A DNA stretch of 64,000 nucleotides from Fibrobacter sp. GTDB lineage: Bacteria; Fibrobacterota; Fibrobacteria; Fibrobacterales; Fibrobacteraceae. The stretch spans positions 62,001-126,000 of the forward strand of contig JAKSIB010000007.1 in the NCBI GenBank assembly GCA_024399065.1. The letters are read 5' to 3'. Shown here one piece after another: positions 8,679 through 17,064 of the stretch. The position numbers were made by a program, and so were the translations under genes. Below the pieces are notes generated by a model that was given only the letters and a program-made list of their open reading frames with translations, was not told the DNA's origin and made no database searches. Position 1 is the first letter of the stretch. Each line of letters opens with the position of its first letter.

Positions 8679-9215
8679 TTAAGGACCTTTCGATGGTGAT
8701 GTCGGGCCAACAGCCGACGGATGAACATGAAGCTGAAGATGTACTGCACCAGTATCAACCACAGTTCCTTCGACATCGGCGCAACCTGCAGCAACATCCT
8801 CGCAAGCCAAGACGCCTCCGGTCACATTCAAATTCCCTTCAACACGCACCTTGCCGGAACCGTCTTTCGACCGAAGTAATATAGACCCATCCTTTTTCAA
8901 GATAATTTCCGAACCGAACGGAGAATGCACGGCAACTTCACCTTCTTCAAGGTCAACATTCATTTCGGAATCTTCACCTCGACAAGCAACAACAGCACCG
9001 TTATCTCGAGAACCGCCAACGAACAACGCAATGGCTTTAACATTGCCCTTGGGCTTACTTGTAAAACCATACTGCTGATAAAAGTCAACATCTTCCCTGG
9101 ATTCACCCGCAAGAAGGTCAATGTCAACGGAGGACCCTTTACAGGCACTTATGACAGCACGGGCTATCATAAGCCTAATCCTTGACTTGATTGGATTAAG
9201 AAGTCGATCCATCAT
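8679..9215 (-). CDS. Baseplate spike protein, Mu gp45-like (gpV type)
   Basis: 178 aa. The N-terminal OB-like domain and GFTSKPKGNVKAIALFVGG pattern are those of Mu gp45/P2 gpV membrane-piercing spikes. The C-terminal third is a beta-helical stretch (VRVEGNLNVTGG...EGTVVDTGAVH) ending in LQLHVHPSAVGPTSP; the HxH in this tip is the motif that coordinates iron in solved spike tips of P2 and related phages. The start overlaps the gp44-like stop as ATGA. 55 nt separate it from the gp46-like gene, slightly more than the other junctions. Confidence 0.85.
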   Translation of the reverse strand: MMDRLLNPIKSRIRLMIARAVISACKGSSVDIDLLAGESREDVDFYQQYGFTSKPKGNVKAIALFVGGSRDNGAVVACRGEDSEMNVDLEEGEVAVHSPFGSEIILKKDGSILLRSKDGSGKVRVEGNLNVTGGVLACEDVAAGCADVEGTVVDTGAVHLQLHVHPSAVGPTSPSKGP

Positions 9216-10270
9216 TTCTTGGCCTCATACAATGCAGTCTTTTTACGAATGTCGGCCCACGGGTCTGCTTTTCTCTTGACTTTCTTTTTCGGAGGTTGCG
9301 AGTAATAATCCTTGCGGACTAATTCCAAATCAACTACGGAACCCGACGAATCGTAGGAGAGTTCAACAGAATTCACCAGAAGAGTCTGCACATTCTTTCC
9401 AAAGAAGGCGGGAATCAACACGTCCACAAGAACACCTGGACGCCACAATTTACCATTAGAACGTTTCCACCCAACCATACTGACATTCAGCGTGGTCGAA
9501 CGGGCAGAACGACTAAGCGCCTCAAACGAAGCTTTCTGATTTGCGGAATCAACAGTGCCGTAACTTTCGTCAACCACCACCAGACAACGATTGCGAGTAA
9601 TCTCGCCATCAAAGCCTTCGCCACGTCTCTTTGTTTTAGGGTCGCTTGAACAAAGAACAACATAATCGGAATAACGTTCCGAATTGTCAAATGTCACATT
9701 CGCAGAAACAACATTCACTCCCTGACGAATAAAATCTTCGGCATAGTCAAAATCATCGTTTACAAGTTTGACAATTCCGTCGCCGGCAGAAGTACAAACG
9801 ACACATTTCTGTCTGCACACGTCGGAAATAATATCAGCTCCAGTACATCCAGGATCCGGACAAAACTTGGCGATGGTCCCATCCGTCTTAACGCCATTAG
9901 ACTGAAACAATAGACCAAAGCAATCACACACGGACTTGATGATTTGCTCTGCAGTCTTGTTTTTCCAAGACAGTCCAAATTCCTTCAGAGAACAGTCAAC
10001 AAGGTCACAAGTCTTTTCACGGCCGCTGATAGAAATGTCATGACTTCCAGAAGAAAACGACGATTCCATCTTGTCTACGAAACCTTCAATAAGCAGCTCC
10101 CCGTCAACTTCAATACGGACCTCATCGCCAGGAAACAACACTGGAGAATCAAAGTTATCCGCAACAAACTGACTCAGGTTGAATCCGTTGCACAGCGTCG
10201 AAAGCGACAAGCCGACACTTACGGATTTCCACCCTTGAATAGCCACACCATTTCTGATAATTTTAATCAT
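9212..10270 (-). CDS. Baseplate hub protein, Mu gp44-like (gpD type)
   Basis: 352 aa. Matches the late control/hub family (Mu gp44, P2 gpD): an N-terminal VSVGLSLSTLCNGFNLS followed by LFPGDEVRIEVDGELLIEGFVDK, and a C-terminal region rich in Lys (KKKVKRKADPW). It forms the trimeric hub on which the gp45 spike sits. Overlaps the preceding gp43-like gene by 8 nt and the gp45-like gene by 4 nt. Confidence 0.85.
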   Translation of the reverse strand: MIKIIRNGVAIQGWKSVSVGLSLSTLCNGFNLSQFVADNFDSPVLFPGDEVRIEVDGELLIEGFVDKMESSFSSGSHDISISGREKTCDLVDCSLKEFGLSWKNKTAEQIIKSVCDCFGLLFQSNGVKTDGTIAKFCPDPGCTGADIISDVCRQKCVVCTSAGDGIVKLVNDDFDYAEDFIRQGVNVVSANVTFDNSERYSDYVVLCSSDPKTKRRGEGFDGEITRNRCLVVVDESYGTVDSANQKASFEALSRSARSTTLNVSMVGWKRSNGKLWRPGVLVDVLIPAFFGKNVQTLLVNSVELSYDSSGSVVDLELVRKDYYSQPPKKKVKRKADPWADIRKKTALYEAKK

Positions 10271-11486
10271 TGCAAAGAACCAAACATCCGTCAGAAGGTT
10301 TAATCATTAAAGGGTCGCGATAGCCATTCCGTTCAAAGACTGATTCAACAAGGTCCAGACTCCCATAGACCCCATAAACAATGGACAGAAGATTATTCGT
10401 CTCAGGGATGTCAACATCAACTTCATAAGGAATATTGCTCAATCCATCACGAAGGTACTTGAGAGCCGAAGCTTCAAGTTCCTGGGCAACCACATAAAGT
10501 TCCGGATCATCCGTTTCGGATAGCATCTTTTCAAACGCATCATACACATCATCCTGGACTTGTTCTGCCTCATCAACACTTGAGAATTCGCATTCAACAA
10601 GATTTTCCGCTACAGAAGAAGCTGCCGTCATTCGAACAAGAGAGACCATCGCCATCTTATTCGCAGCGATTTGCGGATGATATCCGTCCACGAACGGAAG
10701 CGAAAAAGACATAAGATCAAGGGCGTTCTTTAGAGATTCTTTTTTATCGGCATCAATGCCGAGAATTTCAGCCGACATCGTCACCAGATTCTGAAAGCGA
10801 GCTACAAAATCACCCGGAGCAAGAATTATAGCCTGGATGTTAGACTTTATACGGCCAACCATACGAACGTATTCAGCAGCTCGCTGAACAACCTTACGGC
10901 AAGAATATGCGGCATCAACCGCCTTATTTGACATTTCGACAGCCTTGTCGAGAATCGACTTTTTCTTTCCAGATGTCTTAAAAGAATCCTGAAATTTCGC
11001 TGCAGAAACTTTGCGAAGTTCCCCGGCCTTTTGTCTTGTCTTTCCGGAAAGACTAACCTCGACATTTCTTATCTCGAAATCATTTTCCGGAACAAATGTG
11101 ACGGATCCAGAAATGTATTCCTGAAGATTGTTGTAAGATAGGTTTACGCCACCTTCGCAACGTGCATTGAACACCCCGAAATACGGATGGACTAATTCGC
11201 CTGGACCAGCTTCATTACAAGCCTTCAGGAAATCATTCTTTTTGCTTTCGGCGTCTTCACCAAGAAAGTATATGTTGAAAGAATACTTGGCGACTCCCTT
11301 ACCGGTATCCTCGTTTACATGATTGTCAGAAAACGGTATGCTGTTGGTCTGGACATTTCGACCACCGCCAGAATAACTGGCCTCTTCAAAGAAAAACGGC
11401 ACCCCCTTGTAGGATGCAGCGACACACTCAACGGTAGAACCGTTTACCTGGATAGATACTTTCTGTAGAGAGTCGATATAAGCCAA
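10263..11486 (-). CDS. DNA circularisation protein N-like (Mu gp43), tail assembly
   Basis: 407 aa. The first 130 residues fit the DNA_circ_N domain: GVPFFFEEASYSGGGRNVQTNSIPF, then NEDTGKG, YSFNIYFLGEDAESKKNDF and GELVHPYFG. The family name comes from an early Mu assignment, but position between tape measure and hub points to a tail or baseplate protein (a hub or tape-measure cap). The C-terminal 270 residues are mostly helical and variable. Confidence 0.85.
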   Translation of the reverse strand: MAYIDSLQKVSIQVNGSTVECVAASYKGVPFFFEEASYSGGGRNVQTNSIPFSDNHVNEDTGKGVAKYSFNIYFLGEDAESKKNDFLKACNEAGPGELVHPYFGVFNARCEGGVNLSYNNLQEYISGSVTFVPENDFEIRNVEVSLSGKTRQKAGELRKVSAAKFQDSFKTSGKKKSILDKAVEMSNKAVDAAYSCRKVVQRAAEYVRMVGRIKSNIQAIILAPGDFVARFQNLVTMSAEILGIDADKKESLKNALDLMSFSLPFVDGYHPQIAANKMAMVSLVRMTAASSVAENLVECEFSSVDEAEQVQDDVYDAFEKMLSETDDPELYVVAQELEASALKYLRDGLSNIPYEVDVDIPETNNLLSIVYGVYGSLDLVESVFERNGYRDPLMIKPSDGCLVLCND

Positions 11487-11545
11487 AACAAGCCGCCATG
11501 TTTAACGATTTCTTCGTCAAACATACGATTTGCCGTGGCAAAATG

Positions 11546-11803
11546 CTAGTAAAACGTCACATTTAAAAATGGAATAATGTCTCGAGCAAACCAATCGCCA
11601 TCCATTGAGGCAGGAAAGCACAAAGACCACTTAAACGACATATAAAAGAAAACAGCCGACGCCATCGCAAAAACAAACAAGAGCACAGTATTTCTTGAAA
11701 AGAAATGCACGATTGATGCAAAAACTGCAGACACAATGCTAACAACCATCGGCAACACCAACGGAAGAATCATCATCAAGGCAATTTCAATCAACGTTTT
11801 CAT
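11546..11803 (-). CDS. Membrane protein inserted in the tail operon, 85 aa
   Basis: Two or three hydrophobic segments: residues 1-35 (IALMMILPLVLPMVVSIVSAV), a TVLLFVFAMASAVFFY stretch around 43-60, then a polar end. ATG at 11803 (MKTLIEIA) is chosen; an upstream TTG would add eleven odd residues. It lies alone between the tape measure and gp43-like genes with gaps of 59 and 48 nt, where Mu has no gene. This looks like an extra gene (moron) in the tail operon; superinfection exclusion is one possibility, unproven. Confidence 0.6.
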   Translation of the reverse strand: MKTLIEIALMMILPLVLPMVVSIVSAVFASIVHFFSRNTVLLFVFAMASAVFFYMSFKWSLCFPASMDGDWFARDIIPFLNVTFY

Positions 11804-11851
11804 ATATACCCTATGACAATATATACAAAAACACAAAAGATTGCAATATTT

Positions 11852-13579
11852 TTAAAAAGAGGGCATGATCATATTTCCATAAAGAACGTCTTTATAACCT
11901 TGACGTCTTACTTCAATTGAATCTTGCGGAAACCCCTTAAACAAAACTTCCATTGTTTGCTTGGTATTATTATTGACCGTTTTAGTGGTGCTAGTTTGAA
12001 ACAAACTTGATTTACCAACACTTTTTTCAGGATTCGCCGCTTCAAACACCATAGAGCCCAAATCATCTTTGCCTATATCCGAAAAATCCGGACCGCCCAA
12101 AAATGCGTCAAAAATCTTATTTCCAACCGTACCTATTCCCTTAATAATGTCTCCGACTAGCCCAAGAGAATCCAGCCATTCATTGGTACATTCAACAACA
12201 ATTTCGAGAGAGTGTATCAAACCATCAAAACTTGTAAAGCTCATTTCAGACCATCTTTCAGATATTTTATCCAACAAAGGTTCAAGAGCTTCGAAGGCAA
12301 ACAAAACCCATCCTAACGGACCAAGAGCGGTTTTAAACGCCATACCAAACATTTTTACAGCAGGAGTCAAAAACTTGAACGATTTTGTAATCTTAGGAAT
12401 AAAAGACAAAACTTTTCCTAAAAAATTCAAAACACGAACGCCAACAGGCTTCAGCTTACCAATCAAACGAAATACAAAATTAACAGCAGAAAAAATCAAC
12501 TTTACCGGCATCCACAAAATTTTGCATATACTCGTAATTATGCCTAACAAAGGCATAACAATTCCGCCAAAAGCAACAGTAATAGTTGGTGCCGCAACTC
12601 CAAATCTATCAATCAGTCCACCAATAAAATCTAAAAATCCACCCAAAAAGTCAATTATTTTAGGCATATTTTTCACAAGTGAATCTACGAATCTAGGCAC
12701 CGACTCCTTAAGCTTATCAAAAGCTTCCAAATACTTTCCACTATTCTTCTGAAATTCTTCAGTCAACGATTCGACCAGTTTAAGAAGCTCAGGAAGAAAT
12801 TTCATCCCGACACTATTAACAAGAAGATCAAACGTAGCTTTCAATCTTGCCAACGATTGGGCATATTTTTTCGCTTGATCAGCTTGCTCTTTATCCATTA
12901 AACCAAATCTTTCACTTTCTTTCATCCATTTTTGAATTGCATCACCACCCTCATTAAGAAGAGCAATCATTTCCACACCAGATTTTCCAAAAATTGATGT
13001 AGCTATTTGAATTTTCTGAGACGATGTATACCCAGCATTCTTAAACTTATCAGCCAAATCAACAATCGCCTTTTGAGGAGACATCAAATCTGCTTTTATT
13101 TTTTTCGCACTAAGTCCAACTTTAGCAAACGCAACAGAACCTGCAACTGCATTTAATTTCATTTTTTTCAAACTATTGCCAACAGAATCCATTGACACAC
13201 CAGCAATTTTAGACGCGTACTCTAGTTGTTGATAAACTTTTACGTCTATTCCAAATAAATCAGAATTTCCTTCAATTTCATTTAGTTTCAAAACAGCCTT
13301 GTTAAGTTTTGCAACTGCAAAGCCTGCGGCACCAAACACAATGCCAATACTCGTACCAAAATTCGTGAACGATTGCAAAGCATTTTTTGAATTTCTACCA
13401 AATTCTCTTACGCCATCTTTCAATGCATTAAAACCACTGACTCGGGCAAGCCTTTTCAGTGAATGTTCAAGTTTATGAACAGGTCTTAAGGCCTGTTCAA
13501 CGCGCTTGTTAAAAAGCACAAAAGGAGCCGCCGTTTTATCGACAACAGAAATAACAGTCTCAAGAACTTTAGTAGCCAT
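11852..13579 (-). CDS. Tail tape measure protein
   Basis: 575 aa. Length, position just after the frameshifted gp41 gene, and sequence are typical: a helical N-terminal part (FVLFNKRVEQALRPVHKLEHSLKRL), a family-typical EGNSDLFGIDVKVYQQLEYASKIAGVS-like region given here only in part (LEYASKIAGVSMDSVG), and hydrophobic segments around residues 330-400 that may enter the host membrane. At 0.15 nm per residue the tail would be near 85 nm. ATG at 13579 overlaps the gp41' stop (TGATG), with AAAGGA upstream. The gene is markedly AT-rich compared with head and fibre genes. Confidence 0.9.
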   Translation of the reverse strand: MATKVLETVISVVDKTAAPFVLFNKRVEQALRPVHKLEHSLKRLARVSGFNALKDGVREFGRNSKNALQSFTNFGTSIGIVFGAAGFAVAKLNKAVLKLNEIEGNSDLFGIDVKVYQQLEYASKIAGVSMDSVGNSLKKMKLNAVAGSVAFAKVGLSAKKIKADLMSPQKAIVDLADKFKNAGYTSSQKIQIATSIFGKSGVEMIALLNEGGDAIQKWMKESERFGLMDKEQADQAKKYAQSLARLKATFDLLVNSVGMKFLPELLKLVESLTEEFQKNSGKYLEAFDKLKESVPRFVDSLVKNMPKIIDFLGGFLDFIGGLIDRFGVAAPTITVAFGGIVMPLLGIITSICKILWMPVKLIFSAVNFVFRLIGKLKPVGVRVLNFLGKVLSFIPKITKSFKFLTPAVKMFGMAFKTALGPLGWVLFAFEALEPLLDKISERWSEMSFTSFDGLIHSLEIVVECTNEWLDSLGLVGDIIKGIGTVGNKIFDAFLGGPDFSDIGKDDLGSMVFEAANPEKSVGKSSLFQTSTTKTVNNNTKQTMEVLFKGFPQDSIEVRRQGYKDVLYGNMIMPSF

Positions 13580-13967
13580 CACTTAATTCCTTTACTTTCA
13601 GCTTTGATATAGGCGTCAGCACACTTCGACCAAAAAGAAAGTTCGGCAGCATTCATCCGATAGATTTCAGATGGTTGCATACCGAACTTGAGAGCAAGAA
13701 CCGCTACATCTCCGGCCCATCCGTTTCGCCAATCCCGAAAAAAGGCGTAATAGCCTCGGCAATGGCAAGAGCATCCGCAATAGGAATGCATGCCACCTTC
13801 GGAAGCGGCCAGCCGGTAGCAGCCACAAGCATGGCTCCGGTACGGTCACCATTACCGTTGGCGTTGGCAATACGGATCAAATCGCCTGCATTGTATTCTT
13901 CCTTGAGTTCCACGGAATCGACATTTTCGTTGCCGTAGCGGAAAGTTTTCTTAAAGTTGTATTTCAT
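13579..13967 (-). CDS. Tail assembly chaperone frameshift product (gp41-gp41')
   Basis: Inferred 129-aa product made by -1 slippage at 13737-13743. It keeps the first part of the gp41-like chaperone and continues in the other frame through RDWRNGWAGDVAVLALKFG...YIKAESKGIK to the stop at 13579. The downstream frame has no credible start of its own in context (its only ATG lies within the upstream gene, without a ribosome site) yet encodes a sensible chaperone C-terminus, and it ends exactly where the tape measure starts. P2 (E/E'), lambda (G/GT) and Mu make their chaperones by frameshifting at this same place. Confidence 0.8.
13704..13967 (-). CDS. Tail assembly chaperone, Mu gp41-like
   Basis: 87 aa. 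Belongs to the phage tail assembly chaperone group (Mu gp41, P2 gpE): N-terminal YNFKKTFRYGNENVDSVELKE, central DLIRIANANGNGD, and a C-terminal IADALAIAEAITPFFG ending soon after. Expected to bind the tape measure protein and help the tube grow around it. The slippery hexa-T run lies 12 codons before its stop, so most ribosomes would make this short form and a minority the long form. Confidence 0.85.
   Translation of the reverse strand: MKYNFKKTFRYGNENVDSVELKEEYNAGDLIRIANANGNGDRTGAMLVAATGWPLPKVACIPIADALAIAEAITPFFGIGETDGPEM
13737..13743 (-). promoter_or_regulatory. -1 ribosomal frameshift slippery site TTTTTTC
   Basis: In the chaperone frame the codons read CCT TTT TTC GGG, giving the heptamer T-TTT-TTC, a canonical X-XXY-YYZ slippery sequence. 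A slip of one base back re-pairs both tRNAs and leads into the open downstream frame. P2 gene E uses a near-identical hexa-T site. No strong downstream hairpin was worked out by eye. Confidence 0.8.
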
Positions 13968-13984
13968 TTTTTCCTCGATTGTGG

Positions 13985-14044
13985 TTGGTTAAAAAAAAAT
14001 GGATGAGGAACGTGCCGCAGCTAGATCAATCCTCAAGACTTCGC
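13985..14044 (-). terminator. Possible weak attenuator between tube and chaperone genes
   Basis: Read on the minus strand, a short GAGGA...TCCTC pairing is followed after ATCCA by nine T residues (plus-strand A run near 13991). The stem is weak, so this may only reduce transcription from the abundant tube gene into the chaperone and tape measure genes. It occupies the only sizeable gap (107 nt) inside the tail operon. Confidence 0.3.
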
Positions 14045-14074
14045 CACGACACGCTACCCCAACCAAGGAGAATT

Positions 14075-14452
14075 CTAGGACTTGATTTCGGTTGCGACGT
14101 CGCCAGAGAATTCAAAGCTGACTTCGCCTTCGGCACCACTCACACTCAGGTCGCCGGTAAACACGCAGTGAGGGAAACTCACCACCTTGCCATTCGGACA
14201 GTTGAGAGTGATTGTAGCATCCTTGGTAGAACGGAGTGCTGCAAGGTCCAGTTCAGAAGTATTGGTAGTAGTTCCAGAAATCTTACTGCCAACAATTTCC
14301 AAAGTGGTACCGTGCATCTTGCCATCCTTGCCGCGGATTACAGTACGCTTTTCGCCTCCGATATCATATTCCGGATCGCCTTTCAGCGGGAATTCAATGC
14401 CATCGACGTACATGGTGTAAAGACCACCGACATCGTCAAACTGTTCAGCCAT
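14075..14452 (-). CDS. Tail tube protein (Mu gp40-like)
   Basis: 125 aa, fitting the Phage_tube_2 family: VGGLYTMYVDGIEFPLKGD near the start, KRTVIRGKDGKMHG, and an EGEVSFEFSGDVATEI end. Such proteins stack as hexamers to form the inner tube of contractile tails. It follows the sheath gene by 11 nt with a clear AAGGAGG ribosome site, consistent with high expression. Typical family length is about 120 aa. Confidence 0.9.
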   Translation of the reverse strand: MAEQFDDVGGLYTMYVDGIEFPLKGDPEYDIGGEKRTVIRGKDGKMHGTTLEIVGSKISGTTTNTSELDLAALRSTKDATITLNCPNGKVVSFPHCVFTGDLSVSGAEGEVSFEFSGDVATEIKS

Positions 14453-14463
14453 CTTTCACCTCC

Positions 14464-15960
14464 TTACTTGAACTGAATCTTGCTCTTGCAAATCAAGAGC
14501 TGATCGATAAGGTCTGCAGGAATGAGGAAGTTCATTGCGGTATCGTCATCAGAATCACGTTCCACGACAACGTTTGCAGCGAACTCTTCGTAGTTCTGGA
14601 CAAGACCCTTGCTCATCCAATACTTGTAACGGGTAAGAATTTCAGCCTTGCCCAAAGAAGGAGTCATCACAACCTGGCCAGGACCATATTCGTTGCCATC
14701 GTCAGCAAGCTTTGCATGGGGGTACTTACCGCCAAGGTAAGCATTCCAATCCCAGCGCAAGAAGCTCAAGGTATGAACCTTTTCGAGCTGCTGATAGCTG
14801 GTATCAGAAACATCTGCAGCATTCCGCTTGTAGGTGGTAACGCAGCGCTTGAGGTACACGGTACCGTCATCGCCTGCAGCAAGAAGAGCCACGCCAGACT
14901 TGAGCAAGGTATTCGCTTCAGCCATAATCAGACGGTCGTCTGCCTTCGGAGCGACAACTCCATAGACAGGCCAGTTGCTGAGCGGTACAGCAGGGTCATT
15001 GAGAGCGCACTGAGCGATGCAGCCAGCAGAAGCAGCCGCAACGACGCAGGGCTGAGACGGAGTCTTCACGAGACCCGGAATGCAAATCAACTGGGAATTG
15101 CGTGCGTTACCTGCAGTGGTATACGCAGAGAGGGTACCTGCCACGGAATAGTAAAGAACGCCATCACGCTGGACGGTAGCACCCCAAAGATCATCCAGGA
15201 GTTCCTTGATATAGGCAACGCCGCCTGTTTCAGTATTGTCACCACAGCCAACTACAACGGCCTTGAACCATTCGCCGGCGATTTTCGCACCAACGGAAGT
15301 TTCGTTGTAAGCAGCGTCCTTTGCGCCTCCGGAAAGTTTTCCGGATTCAGGGAGAGTAACCGTCAAGCCGCCCGGCGTCTTTTCTCCAGCATTGAAGTTC
15401 GCGAGAACACTGATGTCGTTACCTGCGGTACCCTTGTTCTTTGCGGTAATAGTTACAACGCCGTTAGACGCAGAAGCCGTTACAGGGAGATTCTTGACTT
15501 CATTGATTGCTGTTGCGATGTTGGAAGCCACACCAGGAGTCCCATCAGCATCCTTAGCCTCATCACCGGAGACAACAGTCACGGTCACGGCCTGGCCACC
15601 AATCAAAAGGTAAATCGGGGCGGATTCTGTTGCAGTACCGGTTACGGTAATGGAACCAGTTGCAGCGGCACCATCAGACGCATCCTGCAGAGCAAGGCAG
15701 TAAAGTTCCATGTTCTTTGCATTCTTGCGGAACGCACGAGCCATAAGAGCAATCTGGGAACCTTCGCCAAACAGGGAATCGGCTTCGGCATCAGAAAAAA
15801 TCTGGGTCACACCTGTAGGAGCGCCAGCTTTCGTTGCCTGACCAATCAAAAGGTTTTTCCAAGGCATCGGGCCCGCCTTGGCTGCGCGGGAATTGTCAAA
15901 TTCCGTAGCAAAAATCGGCACGAGATTATTTGCCGGAATTTTCTGGAACTGAATAGACAT
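14464..15960 (-). CDS. Contractile tail sheath protein (Mu gpL-like)
   Basis: 498 aa, normal for a Mu-type sheath. N-terminus FQKIPANNLVPIFATEFDNSRA and PMPWKNLLIGQ match the family; the middle domain carries repeated Ig-like insertions (ITVTGTATESAPIYLLIGG...); the C-terminus (PADLIDQLLICKSKIQFK) is the handshake arm. The ATG overlaps the stop of the gp38-like gene. This gene fixes the virion as a myovirus. Confidence 0.9.
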   Translation of the reverse strand: MSIQFQKIPANNLVPIFATEFDNSRAAKAGPMPWKNLLIGQATKAGAPTGVTQIFSDAEADSLFGEGSQIALMARAFRKNAKNMELYCLALQDASDGAAATGSITVTGTATESAPIYLLIGGQAVTVTVVSGDEAKDADGTPGVASNIATAINEVKNLPVTASASNGVVTITAKNKGTAGNDISVLANFNAGEKTPGGLTVTLPESGKLSGGAKDAAYNETSVGAKIAGEWFKAVVVGCGDNTETGGVAYIKELLDDLWGATVQRDGVLYYSVAGTLSAYTTAGNARNSQLICIPGLVKTPSQPCVVAAASAGCIAQCALNDPAVPLSNWPVYGVVAPKADDRLIMAEANTLLKSGVALLAAGDDGTVYLKRCVTTYKRNAADVSDTSYQQLEKVHTLSFLRWDWNAYLGGKYPHAKLADDGNEYGPGQVVMTPSLGKAEILTRYKYWMSKGLVQNYEEFAANVVVERDSDDDTAMNFLIPADLIDQLLICKSKIQFK

Positions 15961-16160
15961 CAGTCACCCTCCGTATTCTTGTTGATTTTAACCTCAGACA
16001 CCTTGGCAGTTTTAACTTCTACCAATTCGCCATCAGCAATTCTGCGAGCCACATAGGCGTCAACAGCAATGTTTTCGCCATCGGGCAGAACATTACGACC
16101 ACGAGCAGGCAGATAAACTGCCAGGCCTACGGCCGGTTTCAAAAAAAGTTTGTTAGCCAT
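15960..16160 (-). CDS. DUF2635 protein (Mu gp38-like)
   Basis: 66 aa. KLFLKPAVGLAVYLPARGRNVLPDGENI is the DUF2635 pattern (K-P-x-x-G-x-x-V-x-x-P-x-G-x-x-LP-x-G). Function unknown in Mu, where the gene also precedes the sheath gene. One base separates it from the gp37-like stop. Confidence 0.85.
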   Translation of the reverse strand: MANKLFLKPAVGLAVYLPARGRNVLPDGENIAVDAYVARRIADGELVEVKTAKVSEVKINKNTEGD

Positions 16161-16715
16161 TCATCGCCTCACTCTCGTAGTAAACTTTTGCTTGTTTCCG
16201 GAACCCTCGCCCATGGAGATTTCGTTATTAGCAGAAATAAATTCATCTGCAGGTCCACCAACAGATATCGTCACATTAAATTCCGTAGAGAACGTAATTC
16301 GCTGACAACCTCTGTTCATTTCGCCAAGAGCGGTCAAGTTGTTTTCAATCCCAGTCAGTACAAACCGCTTAGTAAGCCCTCCGAAAAAGCCTTCCTTAGG
16401 CATTAGCGGTTGGAGTGCAGCGATAACGGAGTGAGTCATGTCATCGAGCATATCATTGACAGAATCACATTCATCCTGGCAAACAACATCAACAACAACG
16501 CTACCAGAGCACTTGTAAGCTTTCGGACTTGTGCGCTGATCATCAAAACTAAAGGAATCTGTATACACAACGGCAAAGGAACCTTCCTCAGGCCAGGCAT
16601 CATCCTTGCGAGCCTCAAACACATTCTCACCAATGCCATCGATATTGGCATTGATAATCGTATCGATTACCGCATGGCGAAGCTGCTTAATTGCTGACAA
16701 AGTTCTTAGAGCCAC
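16161..16715 (-). CDS. Tail terminator-like protein (Mu gp37-like)
   Basis: 184 aa. Position between the head-tail joining protein and gp38/sheath, and the pattern LRTLSAIKQLRHAVIDTI followed by FEARKDDAWPEEGSFAVVYTD fit the Mu gp37 group, thought to cap the tail tube. GTG at 16715 is preferred because AAGGA lies 8 nt upstream; a GTG two codons earlier (16721) is too close to that site. The start overlaps the upstream gene by about 29 nt. This gene marks the joint between the lambda-type head and the Mu-type tail. Confidence 0.65.
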   Translation of the reverse strand: MALRTLSAIKQLRHAVIDTIINANIDGIGENVFEARKDDAWPEEGSFAVVYTDSFSFDDQRTSPKAYKCSGSVVVDVVCQDECDSVNDMLDDMTHSVIAALQPLMPKEGFFGGLTKRFVLTGIENNLTALGEMNRGCQRITFSTEFNVTISVGGPADEFISANNEISMGEGSGNKQKFTTRVRR

Positions 16716-17061
16716 TTGCACGATCCTTCAGGTAGTAAACCACTACACCGTCTTTCGGGAATTCAACATCCTTAGCCACAACGCGTTTTGCTTCGTGGAA
16801 TTCATTTTCACCCAAAACAAAAACATCGCCCTTGCAGGGTTTTCCACCTGGCAAAGAGGACGCAGAAACAAAAAGGCGAGGATTATGGGAAATGGCATCC
16901 ACGCCACCACCCATATTCTCACCTTGCAAAGGAAGTTCATCATACAAGCCGTTCAAGGAATATTCCTTACCGTCTCTCACGAGGGTAACAATCTCCCCGA
17001 ACTCGTCTTCATTAAAAAACGAGCCGGAAAGATCATCGATGAGGTCATCCTTGAAAGACAT
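16687..17061 (-). CDS. Head-tail joining protein, lambda FII-like
   Basis: 124 aa. SFKDDLIDDLSGSFFNEDEFGEIVTL at the start, NPRLFVSASSLPGG in the middle and CKGDVFVLGENEFHEAKRV near the end follow the FII/Phage_attach layout (short helix, then a beta barrel with a GD-x-x-x-x-G-x-x-F turn). Lies 3 nt after the major capsid gene, as FII follows E in lambda. Confidence 0.75.
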   Translation of the reverse strand: MSFKDDLIDDLSGSFFNEDEFGEIVTLVRDGKEYSLNGLYDELPLQGENMGGGVDAISHNPRLFVSASSLPGGKPCKGDVFVLGENEFHEAKRVVAKDVEFPKDGVVVYYLKDRASGSKNFVSN

Positions 17062-17064
17062 TGT

